A stretch of DNA of 45,627 nucleotides from Apostichopus parvimensis (Eukaryota > Echinodermata > Holothuroidea > Aspidochirotida > Stichopodidae). Below, piece by piece: positions 34,858 through 45,627 of the stretch. Numbering within the stretch: position 1 is the first letter of the stretch; every line of letters starts with the position of its first letter. The DNA is taken from contig KN889066.1 of assembly GCA_000934455.1 (NCBI GenBank), positions 1 through 45,627 of the forward strand, read 5' to 3'. The notes beneath the pieces are model-generated. The model worked only from the letters and a program-made list of their open reading frames with translations. It was not told where the DNA came from and searched no databases. The position numbers were made by a program, and so were the translations under genes.

Positions 34858-34918
34858 GCAATCGTGAGAAAGTAATCCAAATTGTTCTGTGTTTCTTTAC
34901 CAAAGCTGTACCATTAAA

Positions 34919-35169
34919 TCAGTGTTACTCAAAGTGGTTCCTGCCGCCCCCGGGGGCGTTGCGAAGTCTCAAAGGGCACTACAGGGTACACAGGGAGTAG
35001 GGGGGCGTTGGCACAGATTTGGGGGTCCCTGGAGATTATGACACATCACTGCAGCGATCTGGCCTTGACATAACTGGGAGAGGCGATCTGCATCTCTTCC
35101 TCACTAAGATGAAACCAGACCTTCGTAATCTCGCAGCGTTACACCAAGCTCACCCTTCGCACTGACTGA
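34919..35169 (+). pseudogene. Decayed hAT transposon with transposase C-terminus
   Basis: CAGTGTTACTCAAAGTGG at the left is close to the Charlie-type hAT end CAGTGGTTCTCAAAGTGG. Farther right, a frame at 35083-35166 reads DLHLFLTKMKPDLRNL then HQAHPSH and stop, the usual tail of ZBED/Charlie-like hAT transposases. The rest of the transposase is missing and the right terminal repeat was not found. It is an internally deleted, inactive relic. Confidence 0.65.
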
Positions 35170-35893
35170 ACTACATTTGGGCTGTCTATACCAGTTTCAC
35201 AGTATGCCTGTCTTCTGCAGGGTTTTGTTGTTCTTGCAAACAGAAAAAGTTAACTGAGAAAAACATAAATATTGTTGAGAGAAAGTTCATATATCTTGTA
35301 GGGAATGTAGGCTATTTTTCTATATATCTTTGCTCTAGCTTCCATGAAAAGTGATGAATTTTATAGTTTGTAAGTCAAGGGAGGAATTAAATTGTGGTAT
35401 GATACCTATAGATCTAATAACCTGTAAGAAAGGCAAATTTTTAAGAAAGGTTTACCATGTCATGTTCAAGTTTTCCAGATGGATGCAGAAACTTTTATCA
35501 AAATAATTGGGAAAAGCAAAGACAAGATTATCTTGTTAAGTAATTGGACTAAGAGAACAAACATTGACTTTTCATTATTTTATCATTATTAATTAAAGAA
35601 ATAACAGAGACAAATTATCTTTTTTGTGTTTCTTTTTTCAAACTGAAAGAATCTTTATTAAGGCACCAGTGGTCGTACTTGTGCATAGCCTTTTTGCATA
35701 AAAAACAAAACAAAGAAATAAAATAAAAAGTAATAAGAAAATTTCATGATCATGATTGACTAACCTTACTTTACCCTACATTAATGATACAGAAATAATA
35801 GAAAATTAAATTTAAATTAAAAAAAAAGTTATTTCGTTATTTCAACTTTCGAGCATTTTACACCATGTAAACAGTTTGAAGAGCTGAAATCAA

Positions 35894-36070
35894 GATGTGG
35901 ATGTCGGGCGATATTTTGACAGCAACGAACCGACTTCAACCGATTTTACTGATATGAAGGAACTTGTAGTTGAAATCGGTAAGGAAGCACAGGAATGTGA
36001 ACATCGATGTTTCCTCGATACGAACGAAAGGATACAGATGGTGGAATTTGTTAATGTTTATAAGGAATGA
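35894..36070 (+). other. Short coding-like frame of unknown nature
   Basis: 58 codons ending at TGA (36068-36070), starting after an in-frame TGA at 35885. The product is charged and complex (TDFTDMKELVVEIGKEAQEC, ERIQMVEFVNVYKE), unlike the simple-sequence frames around it. There is one internal ATG near 35942. I see no clear acceptor or partner exon. It could be chance, a transposon relic or a stray exon; I do not recognise it. Confidence 0.25.
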
Positions 36071-37289
36071 ACAACACCATGATTAAATGTTGTATTTCGT
36101 CCACCGTACCAAACATGCTACAAAGATCAGTTTAACCCTTGCTCATCATCTGAGCATAAAATGGGATGCCAAGTTTGGAAAACACTTGTTGGTACTTGAG
36201 AGACCCCCCGCCCCCCCCCCCAAGATAAAATGGATATTTTAGAGACAACATCAGTACTCCTCTAACTTCTCCACATAACACATTTTAATTACACAGTTTC
36301 GTTCAAACTCTTCAGTAATTATCAGTTACAACAGCTTCACATAAAGTTAAGACATATACTTGATCCTGATCAATTTTGTAACATCAACATTTGGATATTT
36401 GACATGCACTTACAGAGATTCTAATTGTAATGATACATCAGTTTAATTAAGTCATATTCATATGAGATTTAGTGACTTTAATATAGTACTCTTGAACTCA
36501 ATATTAGTTCCTATGCGGGAGTATGAGCCTGCATGCCAGAGGATGTAAAAAACCCAGAATAATGCTTGGTCGTCTAGGACAACCATCATTTTTGATAAAT
36601 GCTGGTCCACACCAAACCAAGACTACATAAATGAAACTTGTATTAATCGTTGCTTTTCGGTATGAAGTACGGAAAATCCGGACAGGTTTGGCCAGTCCAC
36701 TGCTTTGAGTTTTAAGTTAGTGCCCTCTTCAGACAGAGGCAGGTAATATATTCACCAATCACTGAACACCCCTCAATCTCACTAAGGTTGCAATCATTTA
36801 ACTAATCTTTCAAGTAGTGAGTTGTTACCTACTGTATCTTACCCGACACAAAAAATTTGTGTCCCACAAATTTAATGTATCATTTTGTTTTATTGGCAAC
36901 ATACCACATCAATTAAAAGATAACATCTCTCACTGAGCAGATACCAAAAGTGGGTTATTGAGGTTTCAGAGTGGTTATTCAACACAGATAATGACTTGAC
37001 ATAGATAAGAAAATAATTGTTTGTGATACTTGCTCCTTGAAATCTTTCAATACCTGGCAAAAACTGTAATTTTAATTATCATAATTTGTCCAGACAATCT
37101 TGATGATGCTTACAGTTTTTAAGCCCTTTGTATGAACAGTCTGTGAAGAAAGAAGAAACCAACAAACCAACTTTATCATTTCAACAGAGAATCTTAGTTA
37201 TAATAACAAAAAATATTTGGTCCCTAGTTCAGAATTGGAAGACGAACTTGATTTTGACAGCAATTAAATTAATGCCTGTACTCATTAAA

Positions 37290-37700
37290 TGTAACACTGG
37301 TTCATTAACTTGAGGTCAGAACTTATTATATGTGACACTGGTTCAGTAACTTAATGTTAGTACTCATTACATGAAACACTGGTTCAGTAACGTTCATGTT
37401 AGTACTCATTACATGTAACACAGTAACTTGATGTCAGTACTCATATGTAACACTGGATGAGTAACTTGATGGCTGAGCTTCATATATGTGACACTTATAT
37501 GTGACACTTATTATGTTTCAGCTCATTACATGTAACACTGGTTCAGTAACTTGATGTCCGTACTCACTATACTCAATACTATCATACTCAATACTCATCA
37601 ATACTCATTACATATGACATCATTTCAGTTACTTCATACCAGTACTTGTTACATGTTAAACCTGCAGTTTAACTTGTTACATGTAACACAGGTTCTTAAA
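37290..37700. repeat. Degenerate tandem array of about 40 bp
   Basis: Eight or more diverged copies of CTCATTACATGTAACACTGG followed by TTCAGTAACTTGATGTCAGT. Confidence 0.85.
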
Positions 37701-38676
37701 CAGGTACTCTTGTGGGTGTTGTATTGTTTAGAAAACTGTGTGCAATTTTCAATGCAATACAAGTCTTTCACTCATACATAGTTTGAGAACCTGCATTAAT
37801 TTGGATTTTTTCCTTTCTTTTCTTTCTCATTTTGTGTTGAAATAATGAATATTTATAAGATCTACCCAGATGCACACTTTGATGACTTCTTGTTCAATGT
37901 CATTAATGTCATTCAAACAAAACACAGATTCACACATTACTGACTTCTTGTCTAATGTCATTAATGTCATTCAAACAAAACCAACAGATCGCTACTTTGT
38001 TTATTAGGCTAATTTTACAATAGGTTGAAACGCAAATCAAAAAACTACTTTTCAACGAATCGCATGAAAAACTACTCTTCAATTAATAAATTCAAAAATA
38101 AATGGCCCTGAACTCTTTCCTTTTTTAGAGTAAAAGGATTTAAGCCAAAAAAAAAATACAGAATGATAAATTGCATGCTAAGATAGATACCTACAATGGC
38201 TGTGATTTATGTACAGAATCAGTGCAAAATGTTATAGTTGAATTATTAAAATAAACGAAAAACAAATTTCTCCTAGATGACAGATCGAGGGAGATATTAA
38301 AGAAAGATGGAATATGATAACAAAATAGGAATGATAATGGAATTGACTTTATATACTGGAGTAAATTAAAACTTTAGATTGACAATGACGTTTCCATAGA
38401 AACCCATTAAATCATTATTAAAACAATCAGTTTTCGACATCGAAACTGATCAAACTTCATTTCATAAAAATATGCTAGCATGATCACCTATGGTCCAAGT
38501 TTAACACCAACAACCCTTTGATTGATTGATTGATTGAAACATGATATTGCAATACAATCCTACACAGCATATCAATGATAATCTAATATATAGATGGAAA
38601 TTAAGAAAACAAAATCAAGAAATTCTTTCCACTATTGTGTTGAATATGAAAGACAAAAATGATGAAAGGGAATAAG

Positions 38677-38990
38677 AACTTTTCTTAGGAACTCTGTCAA
38701 AAATAGGAGGCTGATGATGCTGCAGCATCATGCAGCCTTGCTGCATAGGACATAGGAACTTTTCTTAGGAACTGTGTCAAAAGTAGGAGGCTGAGGAGGC
38801 TGCAGCTTCCCACAGCCTGGCTGCATAGGACATAGGAACCTTTCTCAGGAACTGTGTTAAACATAGGATGCTGAGGGGCCTGCAGCATCATGCAGCCTGG
38901 CTACATAGGACATAGGAACTTTTCTTAGGAACTGTGTCAAAAATAGGATGCTGAGGGGGCTGCAGCTTCATGCAGCTAGGCTGCATACAA
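38677..38990. repeat. Tandem array of about 80 bp, four copies
   Basis: Copies share TTTTCTTAGGAACTGTGTCA, AAAATAGGAGGCTGAGG, CTGCAGCTTCATGCAGCCTG and GCTGCATAGGACATAGGAA. Each contains the near-palindrome GCTGCAGCATCATGCAGC. Confidence 0.92.
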
Positions 38991-39334
38991 CATAATATAT
39001 TGTGCTCCACAGTTTCACACAATAGATACTGCAGATGTTCAGAGTCAACATCTAATGTTTCATTTTGAGTCAATCCTAGATGAGCAGACTATTGCAGCTA
39101 CAGTGCTGCAGCTTTTCTCTTTGACACAGTCCCTTAGATGTTTTCCAATGAGGATGGTTAGGTTTGTGTGTCCTTTAAAGTCCCAGTCTGCATGCCATCA
39201 AAATTAAAATGTAAGAATTTAAGGGACTGGTCCATGAAAAATCTGGCAGAACTGAGTGGTTAATCACTGATCACTTGATAGGCTATTTTCAACTGCCAAA
39301 CTTCCTGGAAAGGTGGCATCTCCCATCGATCAGT

Positions 39335-39460
39335 TATTATCATGCATGACCATGCATGATAAGTTATTTTCATGCATGATAAGTTATTATCATGAATGAT
39401 CATGTATGATCAGTTATTATCATGCATGATCATGCATGATTAGTTATTATCATGCATTAA
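39335..39460. repeat. ATCATGCATGAT-type short tandem array
   Basis: Irregular repeats of AGTTATTATCATGCATGATC; ATCATGCATGAT is a perfect palindrome. Confidence 0.85.
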
Positions 39461-41989
39461 TCAATACTAGGTACATTCTGGTAAACTTACTGCAAAACAA
39501 CAAACTGAAGCAAAAACTGTTGGATTTAAGGAATTAGCAAATTTTAAATTATTTCATTTAATGAAACTATATTATTACAAATCACTATAATTAATCATAA
39601 TGTTCTATTAATAAGGGGACCAGAGTAGTCGATTAACATTTAAAAGGATTGTCTGGTGAGAAACATATATTTATGACACTTTCAGCTGAAGTGCCCCGAT
39701 GATATCATCCATTCAGCCATCCATTCAGCCAGATGTTGATACAAAATATCACAAATTTTTGAAAAGCCTTGTATCTTTGTGATAAGATATGCTACGACGT
39801 TTAGGATTCACCTTAAGATACAGAACATTTTCAAGTAATTTTAATAAGCAGTCAACTCCAGCCACCAGAAAATGCTTCAAAGGTGATTTAGTTTGTAACA
39901 TTATACCTCCACACCATGTCAAGAATCTACCACCACAAAGCATGGACTACTATATCCCTCTTTATCACATAGCCACACTGCAGCAACAACATATGCAGAA
40001 AATGTACCGTATGAATATTCATGACATAATTTGCATAACAGAACTTCAAAGGGGAGACACAAATCAAACTTCCATCTTTAGCTTAATATATGACAGTAAC
40101 TCTTTGTGAAGAAACAGCTCCCACCACACACAGCTAAGAAAAAACTTGCTCTGTTTTGTTGGGAAATATTTTTTTGTTTTAAGCTGTCACGTTTGTTAAC
40201 TCTGTGTTCCCCTAATTAATACCCTAAGGGTCTGAAGTTTAACTTTCTGTTTTCCTTTCCATATTTTGAAGATAGAATGTTAATAGAGTAAATTAGTGTA
40301 AAGCATTTGCAAAAGCAATGTCCTTTTACAGAAAATAAACATTGCCATAAAATTGTTATAGATGAAAAAGACATAGAAATTGAGCAAATATGGCTTGCTG
40401 ATGTCATGTTTAGACGTGATCAAGGATTTCGACTTGACCAAGTCTTTAGACTCGATCAAGACTTGATTATTCTTTAGATGGAAATTTCAGACTTCCATGA
40501 CTTCTGAATTCTCATTCCTATGTTCAATGAGACTATTGGAAAACAAATTCACTCAACTTACTGAAGCAAAACAACCGGATAAACAAGATTTGACCAAGCC
40601 TCCCTCTTTGTCATCAGACAATATATAGATAAATCATATTGTGTTTTTTTACCATTTCGTTGTGAATTTAGTACAAAAAGAGCATTTTTGCAAATAATAT
40701 TTTGCAAAGACTTACATATATATTAAATAAGGTGGTTTCCCCTTAACATTGTCTGTCTTAAAAGGCACTTGTGAAGTTAATTATAAATGTTAAATGGAAT
40801 TACAGATACATTTTTTTTTTGTTAAATTTAAGCCAAAATACAAAAGTATAACAGGTCTCATATTTCAAAAACAAGAATTTAAATTTATATTGTGTTTATA
40901 GTTTAAAAAAAAAAAAGTGGAGACATCAACCAATCAAATCGATGATTAAACTTAGAAAAATAAAGTTTACATTATCATAATTCTTTATGAACAAGGTACA
41001 GACTGATAATTCTTTAAAACTGGTGAAGGCATCCTTGCATGAAGGCACGATATGGTGAAGGCATACCACAAGTAAGGCAGATACGACGAATCGAAGAAAG
41101 GCATATATCAGATTGTGAAGACATGTGGAAGACTTCATATTGATCACTTTTTAATTAAAACTAAAATGGAAAGAAAAACAAATTAGAATATTAAACTGTT
41201 TTTAATACCCAAATGGAACCATTTTTCAAGTTTTTCTCTTTTCAGATTGAAATCTATGTCAGAATACATAGACACACACAGGTAAGGGCCCACATGTTAC
41301 GCAACACTTTACTGCCTGGCTGATAAACTCCGGCAATAACACATTTAACCACTTCCTGAAAATGACAAAGAGTTGGACATTTGCCAATGAATTTCTCGAC
41401 TTTTAATTCAGGTTCCAAATAATGATAAACAAATGGAAACCGTGCTGAAGAATCATAACCTCAATTAGACCTGAACTTGTTTATTTTCCATCATAGCTGT
41501 TAAATAAACTTACCAGCTTTAACTACTGCTACACACAATAAGTTACACTGTGACCAGTCTGTGTTGACTATCTCTCTGAAAAGGAGCCAAATATGTACTT
41601 TCTCAAATCAATTACCTGTGTACTGCTTTAAACAGCAAATTCAACTGGTACCCCTAATTTCATACCAAAAAAAGTAACAACAGTGGAAGGTTTGAAGATT
41701 TTGAAAGGACAATCGTGGAAGCTTGATTTCTACTTACAAAGTGGCTGGAAGACTTATGTAGCCGACATTCTGATTCAAACGATGCGTAATACCTGTGATT
41801 TAATAAACTTCAGTGGAAGACTAATTCAAAACTTATATCTGTGCCAAGTACAATATGACTCTTCTATTTGCTTAATGTTCCAAAAAGACGTTACATCACT
41901 CACATCTTACATAAAGATATCGTAAAATGCTATTTTGCACCCAACCTTCATAAATGTATGGGACGAAATAAGCATAACGATACTTGGTA

Positions 41990-42425
41990 TCGTGTTCGAC
42001 TGCTCTGTATCATTGAAAATGATATAATATGACACACGTAATATGGTGCGACTCATGCAATATTTCAAAGCATCAAGGTGCTATCGTGACTAATTGTGAC
42101 ATATCACACATCTTACCATACGATATCATATGACATCCTGCGAAGTAATGTCAAGCAGCTCTTTTCATGATACATTACGGAATCAAGATGTTATCACGAT
42201 TAATCGTAACTTAAATTACACCATCTGATAAGATATCATATGACTTCACATGATATCACACGTATGATCCATGATGTCATGTATGGACTCATATATGATA
42301 CATTATAGCATCAAGCTGCTATAATGAGTAATCGTAACTTATGTTACATCACATCATTTGATATCACACATATCCCGGTGTCATCTATGACACACTATAG
42401 CATCAAGCTGCTATAATGATTAATT
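41990..42425. repeat. Degenerate tandem array of about 100-130 bp downstream of the zinc-finger gene
   Basis: Four diverged copies share CATCAAGCTGCTATAATGA, TTAATCGTAACTTA, and GATATCATATGACATC-like blocks. The array ends about 70 bases from the zinc-finger stop, so it probably lies in the 3'UTR or just past it. Confidence 0.75.
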
Positions 42426-42494
42426 GTCACCACATACATACATGGATCAACAACCATCAAATTAAACGGTTAACTCTGTCCGTCGGCAATTTCG

Positions 42495-44132
42495 CTACTC
42501 CATCTTTGGCCACTCCATGAAATGTCGAGAGGTGTGTCGCCTCCACGTCTCTTGGCCTATCAGCTTTCGGTCGCAGTATTTGCAGACGTATTCTTTGGAG
42601 ATGTGGTCCTTGTTGACGGCGACGGACTTCTGTTTCGGAGACTTGGGTTTCTCCTCTTTGAGTTGTCTCTGCTTATCCTTCTTCGGCGTGGCCGGCTTCT
42701 CGTCCTGGGCGTCGCCGTTGCAGACTCTCCAGCCGGGGTCCATCCTGAAGGGTGCCACGTCCGAGTCGCTGTCCCCGTCGAGGTCGATCTCACCCTCCGA
42801 TAGCTCCTCCTCCTTGTTGCTGCCAAAGTTATCCAGGATCACCGTGTTGTGCTTCTGGAATTCGTCGAACTCGATCTTGAGGGTGGAGTGCTCCGTCCTC
42901 CGTTTCTTTGAGGGCTTCTCGTCCAGGGAGACGGAGAACCGGCTGCACTTCTTGCTGTTCTTGTGCGTCCGCAGGTGCTCGACAAAGACGTGCTTGAAGG
43001 GCGACTCGTAGCTGCATTTCGGGCAGCGGTAATTCTTGTTCTGGGAGTGGATCTGCCGGTGGGTGACGTAGTCCTCCTCGACCGTGGTGGTATAATGACA
43101 GAGGTTGCACGTGTACTTCTTGATCTCCTCGTGGAGACTGACGTGGCGCTTGATGGAGAACGCCTGACTGGACGAGAAGGAGCAGTAGGGGCATTGCAGG
43201 GGGCGCTTACCGATGTGCATCTGAAGGTGCTCCCGCAGCGACTTGGGGACGGTCGAGGCGAACGGGCAGTAATTGCATTTGAATGGCTTCTCACGGGTGT
43301 GGGTGCGGATGTGGACGTTGAGGTGACCCTTTTGGCTGGAGCTGTAAGGGCAGAGGTCACACTTGAAGGGCTTTGCTCCGGTGTGTATGGTGGTGTGCTG
43401 GATCAGGTTGTGCTTCCTCATCGTGGTGTAGTCGCAGACTTCGCACTTGAAGATTCGGGTGTGGTGGGCGTACTTCATCACGTGGACTTTCAGGATCTCC
43501 CTGCTGGAACAACGGTACGAGCACCCCTGGCACTTGAAGGGCCTCTCCTGGCTGTGGGTCCGCAGGTGGACCTTGAGGTGCATCTCCTGCAGGGTGGAAT
43601 AGTCGCAGAGGTGGCACTTGTGGGGTTTGAAACCTTTGTGCATGCGCATGTGGATCACCATCAGTCCCCGCCGGACGGTGGTGAACCCGCAGACCCTGCA
43701 GACGTAGGGACTGTCTCCGTCGTGGATCAGGGCGTGGCTCATGATGCCGCTGTAATACGGGGAGGTAAACGTGCACACGTCACATTCGTACATGTCGTCG
43801 TTCGGGTTCTTGTGGAACGTGCTGGGTTCGTTGTGCTGTTCGCCCTCTTCTTCTCCGTCGTCTTTGTTGTTGTTGTTATCGTCTTCAACGCTATTCTGTA
43901 CCCCTTCGGTCACCTCCAGAGAGGGATGCTCGAGAGTCAACGCCACGTCGTACACTGCGATGCCGTCCAGGTGGTCCATACCATCTTTGGCTTTACCCGG
44001 AGAACTCTCTGCGTGAATGTTCGGAGCCTCGCTGGCAGGATTCGGTGAGAACCCTTTACGATGAGGTGGTTTGATCTTCAAGATGTTTCCGGCTTTGCCG
44101 CCTTTACCCCTTCCCTTCTTCTCCTGTGGCAT
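42495..44132 (-). CDS. C2H2 zinc-finger protein, 11 fingers, single coding exon
   Basis: A likely DNA-binding nuclear regulator of 545 residues. The N-terminus is basic (MPQEKKGRGKGGKAG), followed by an acidic Asn/Glu-rich stretch about 80-100. Ten tandem C2H2 fingers span about 115-395 with canonical C-x2-C-x12-H-x3-H spacing; several linkers are close to TGEKP (TGAKP, TREKP, SQERP). Finger 4 has wider histidine spacing (HVMKYAHH). A basic KPSKKRR patch, an acidic segment and a Lys/Pro-rich linker follow, then a lone finger at about 515-537 (YVCKYC, RRHTSRH). The [YF]-[ST]-[ST] pattern after the second Cys resembles REST and ZFP64-type proteins, but I cannot assign an orthologue. The gene is much more GC-rich than its surroundings. 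An acceptor (TCTTCTTCACCAG) ends 8 bases before the ATG, so an upstream non-coding exon is likely. Confidence 0.93.
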   Translation of the reverse strand: MPQEKKGRGKGGKAGNILKIKPPHRKGFSPNPASEAPNIHAESSPGKAKDGMDHLDGIAVYDVALTLEHPSLEVTEGVQNSVEDDNNNNKDDGEEEGEQHNEPSTFHKNPNDDMYECDVCTFTSPYYSGIMSHALIHDGDSPYVCRVCGFTTVRRGLMVIHMRMHKGFKPHKCHLCDYSTLQEMHLKVHLRTHSQERPFKCQGCSYRCSSREILKVHVMKYAHHTRIFKCEVCDYTTMRKHNLIQHTTIHTGAKPFKCDLCPYSSSQKGHLNVHIRTHTREKPFKCNYCPFASTVPKSLREHLQMHIGKRPLQCPYCSFSSSQAFSIKRHVSLHEEIKKYTCNLCHYTTTVEEDYVTHRQIHSQNKNYRCPKCSYESPFKHVFVEHLRTHKNSKKCSRFSVSLDEKPSKKRRTEHSTLKIEFDEFQKHNTVILDNFGSNKEEELSEGEIDLDGDSDSDVAPFRMDPGWRVCNGDAQDEKPATPKKDKQRQLKEEKPKSPKQKSVAVNKDHISKEYVCKYCDRKLIGQETWRRHTSRHFMEWPKME

Positions 44133-44139
44133 CTTTCAC

Positions 44140-44152
44140 CTGGTGAAGAAGA
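44140..44152 (-). promoter_or_regulatory. Candidate 3' splice site before the zinc-finger start codon
   Basis: On minus, TTTTCCTCTTCTTCACCAG ends at 44140, a good pyrimidine tract with AG, 8 bases before the ATG at 44132. It suggests a spliced 5'UTR whose first exon was not located. Confidence 0.55.
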
Positions 44153-45444
44153 GGAAAATTAATAGTGTCGTACTTCCTGACATTACAACTTTGACCACCC
44201 ACACTTGAATTAAAAGCTGTACAATTTCAGACCAACATAATTAACCATAATTAAACTTGCTTGCATCTTGTGGAGATAGTTTTACTCGATTGATAGATTT
44301 CTTTGCCAATCATTGTTTGGAATGTCCCACAGCCTTTTTTTGTGGTTTTCCTTGCCTTCTGCAGGTTTGTGAACGATAATATATGATAATACATTACAGA
44401 TTCAAAAACATATTTGCAGTGTCAATTAGTTAGAATAGATCCTGAATGTCAGGACACATTTCTGAAACAGCCTACCGATCATAAAAGATGACCAAATTGT
44501 TTTCAGACAATAGAATTCCTTTTGCAAATCAAAAGAAGGAAAGGAAAGTGATTTCGGAAAGTTCTCACTAGACCAACTTGAAAAAGAATGTCAAATTGTT
44601 TCATCATGGCATGATCCTACTAAAGTCGAATATTGTATAGACTTGCTCTGTAAGAAATTATTTCAACAATTTATGTTAGGAGCTAATGTGAGCTGTAATA
44701 ATGCAATGAAGGCTTATCTCTAACTATATTCATATGTAGTTAAGGAGATTTGTTCCCAAGTAGTCCATAGACAATTTCCAATGATATGATTGGCTTATAG
44801 CCCATAAACATGCTGTCTGCGTGAATACATTTTAGAACATTCTGTGTATTCACACATATTGTACGAAAAGTCCAAAAATCGGGAACTGGGTACCCAAGAG
44901 CCGTTACCCATAAGGGTATCCGGGTTCCCGGCCGGAAAAAAAAATTTTACCCTAGTGTAACGCGATTTTCAAGAAAATACATATTGGATGCTATACTACA
45001 GTATATTCTCCACTGACAATGTTTTCATGTTCAAATAGTTGTAAGATAAGGTATCAAATTTCTATTTGCTTTTGTTCCTTTCATTAACTTGTTAATAATT
45101 TCATATAATTAACATTACTACTAACATTGCACTGCCGCCGCTGCTTATGCTTGCTCTACACGTCTATTGCATCAGACCATATAAATATCCAATTAAGCTC
45201 TAAAACAGTTTTTACTACTACTATCTATTATGCAGGCCCAGGGTTCGCATTAGCCACAAGATTGCACAATTACCGCAATTTGATCGCATTTGGAATAAAC
45301 ATTTAGCAAAAAGCCACTTGCAATTTTTATTTTTTAGTTATCCCGTCTATAATCCATTAGTAACATCTCGTAAATTTCCATGTCAGTCTTTCTTCTATGA
45401 AATAAACGAATGAAAAAGTGATAATTGTGAGAATTCTTTCAATT

Positions 45445-45613
45445 TCTTCCACATGGTAGCCTAACACCACACTTAAGTCAATGGCAAAATCTAGACTAAC
45501 CATCTGTTTGTTCGCTGAAATTGTGACGCAGTTATAAGATACCCATGGAATACTTTCATTATTGCTGTTATCTTCGACCACATGGTAGCCTAACACCACA
45601 CTAAGTCAATGTG
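45445..45613. repeat. Direct repeat with about 129-bp period
   Basis: The word CACATGGTAGCCTAACACCA followed by CACT..AAGTCAATG occurs at 45450 and again at 45579. Confidence 0.85.
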
Positions 45614-45627
45614 AAAATGTTGTCTAA

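Larger units (their letters stand above)
34337..42494. other. 8.2-kb spacer between convergent CMC1 and zinc-finger gene
   Basis: It starts with the CMC1 3'UTR and should end with the zinc-finger 3'UTR. It contains a hAT relic (34919-35169), a short coding-like frame (35894-36070), and tandem arrays near 37290-37700, 38677-38990, 39335-39460 and 41990-42425. Frames at 39789-40109 and 41683-41925 have no recognisable domain or splice partner. The rest is AT-rich without visible features. Confidence 0.65.
44133..45627. other. Upstream side of the zinc-finger gene, no gene seen
   Basis: AT-rich sequence with no supported exon; probably 5'UTR intron or promoter. A stretch near 44880-44935 has repeated GGGTAYCC-like words such as AACTGGGTACCC and GGGTATCCGGGTTCCC. 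A direct repeat lies at its right end. Confidence 0.55.

Noticed and set aside
39789-40109. 106-codon open frame on plus
   Set aside because: No recognised domain, no splice partner and AT-rich surroundings; consistent with chance.
41683-41925. 80-codon open frame on plus
   Set aside because: No domain recognised, isolated, and close to what chance gives in AT-rich DNA.
42963-44048. 361-codon open frame on plus opposite the zinc-finger gene
   Set aside because: GC-rich antisense shadow of a real coding exon; the product has no domain.

Overview
The window reads as nuclear DNA of an animal, not a microbe. It is AT-rich, genes are split by GT-AG introns, intergenic spacers are long, and minisatellites, tRNA-derived SINE-like units and non-autonomous DNA transposons are common. 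Protein similarity is to ordinary metazoan housekeeping genes. Protein style and frequent words such as taggccta suggest a marine deuterostome invertebrate, perhaps an echinoderm; that is an impression, not a proof.

Layout. (1) 1-4316, minus: first six coding exons (about 244 residues) of NMD3, the 60S ribosome export adaptor; the rest lies beyond base 1. (2) 4317-8771: spacer holding the NMD3 promoter side and the STAM 3' side. (3) 8772-28794, minus: a complete 13-exon STAM gene (553 aa; VHS, UIM, SH3, GAT-like core, Pro/Gln-rich tail), an ESCRT-0 endosomal sorting subunit. Its introns carry most of the repeats here, including a 30-bp minisatellite of about 1.3 kb, and a 270-base assembly gap. 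(4) 28795-31161: spacer between divergent genes. (5) 31162-34336, plus: a four-exon CMC1 gene (121 aa), a twin CX9C mitochondrial protein of cytochrome c oxidase assembly. (6) 34337-42494: 8.2 kb without a convincing gene, containing a decayed hAT transposase tail and several tandem arrays. (7) 42495-44132, minus: a C2H2 zinc-finger protein (545 aa, 11 fingers) coded in one exon, convergent with CMC1. (8) 44133-45627: its upstream side, with no gene seen.

The four genes do not form a pathway; they are neighbours in an animal genome. All exon joins in NMD3, STAM and CMC1 were checked by hand for GT/AG borders and reading phase, and all agree. I found no new defence, toxin or mobile system. The most notable feature is a 29-bp tandem triplication across the 5' splice site of STAM exon 11, giving three identical donors in a row; the two distal ones would add an in-frame stop. 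Also notable are a minisatellite open on both strands, a TTAA-flanked inverted-repeat element family in three copies, and hAT-type insertions beside or between exons.
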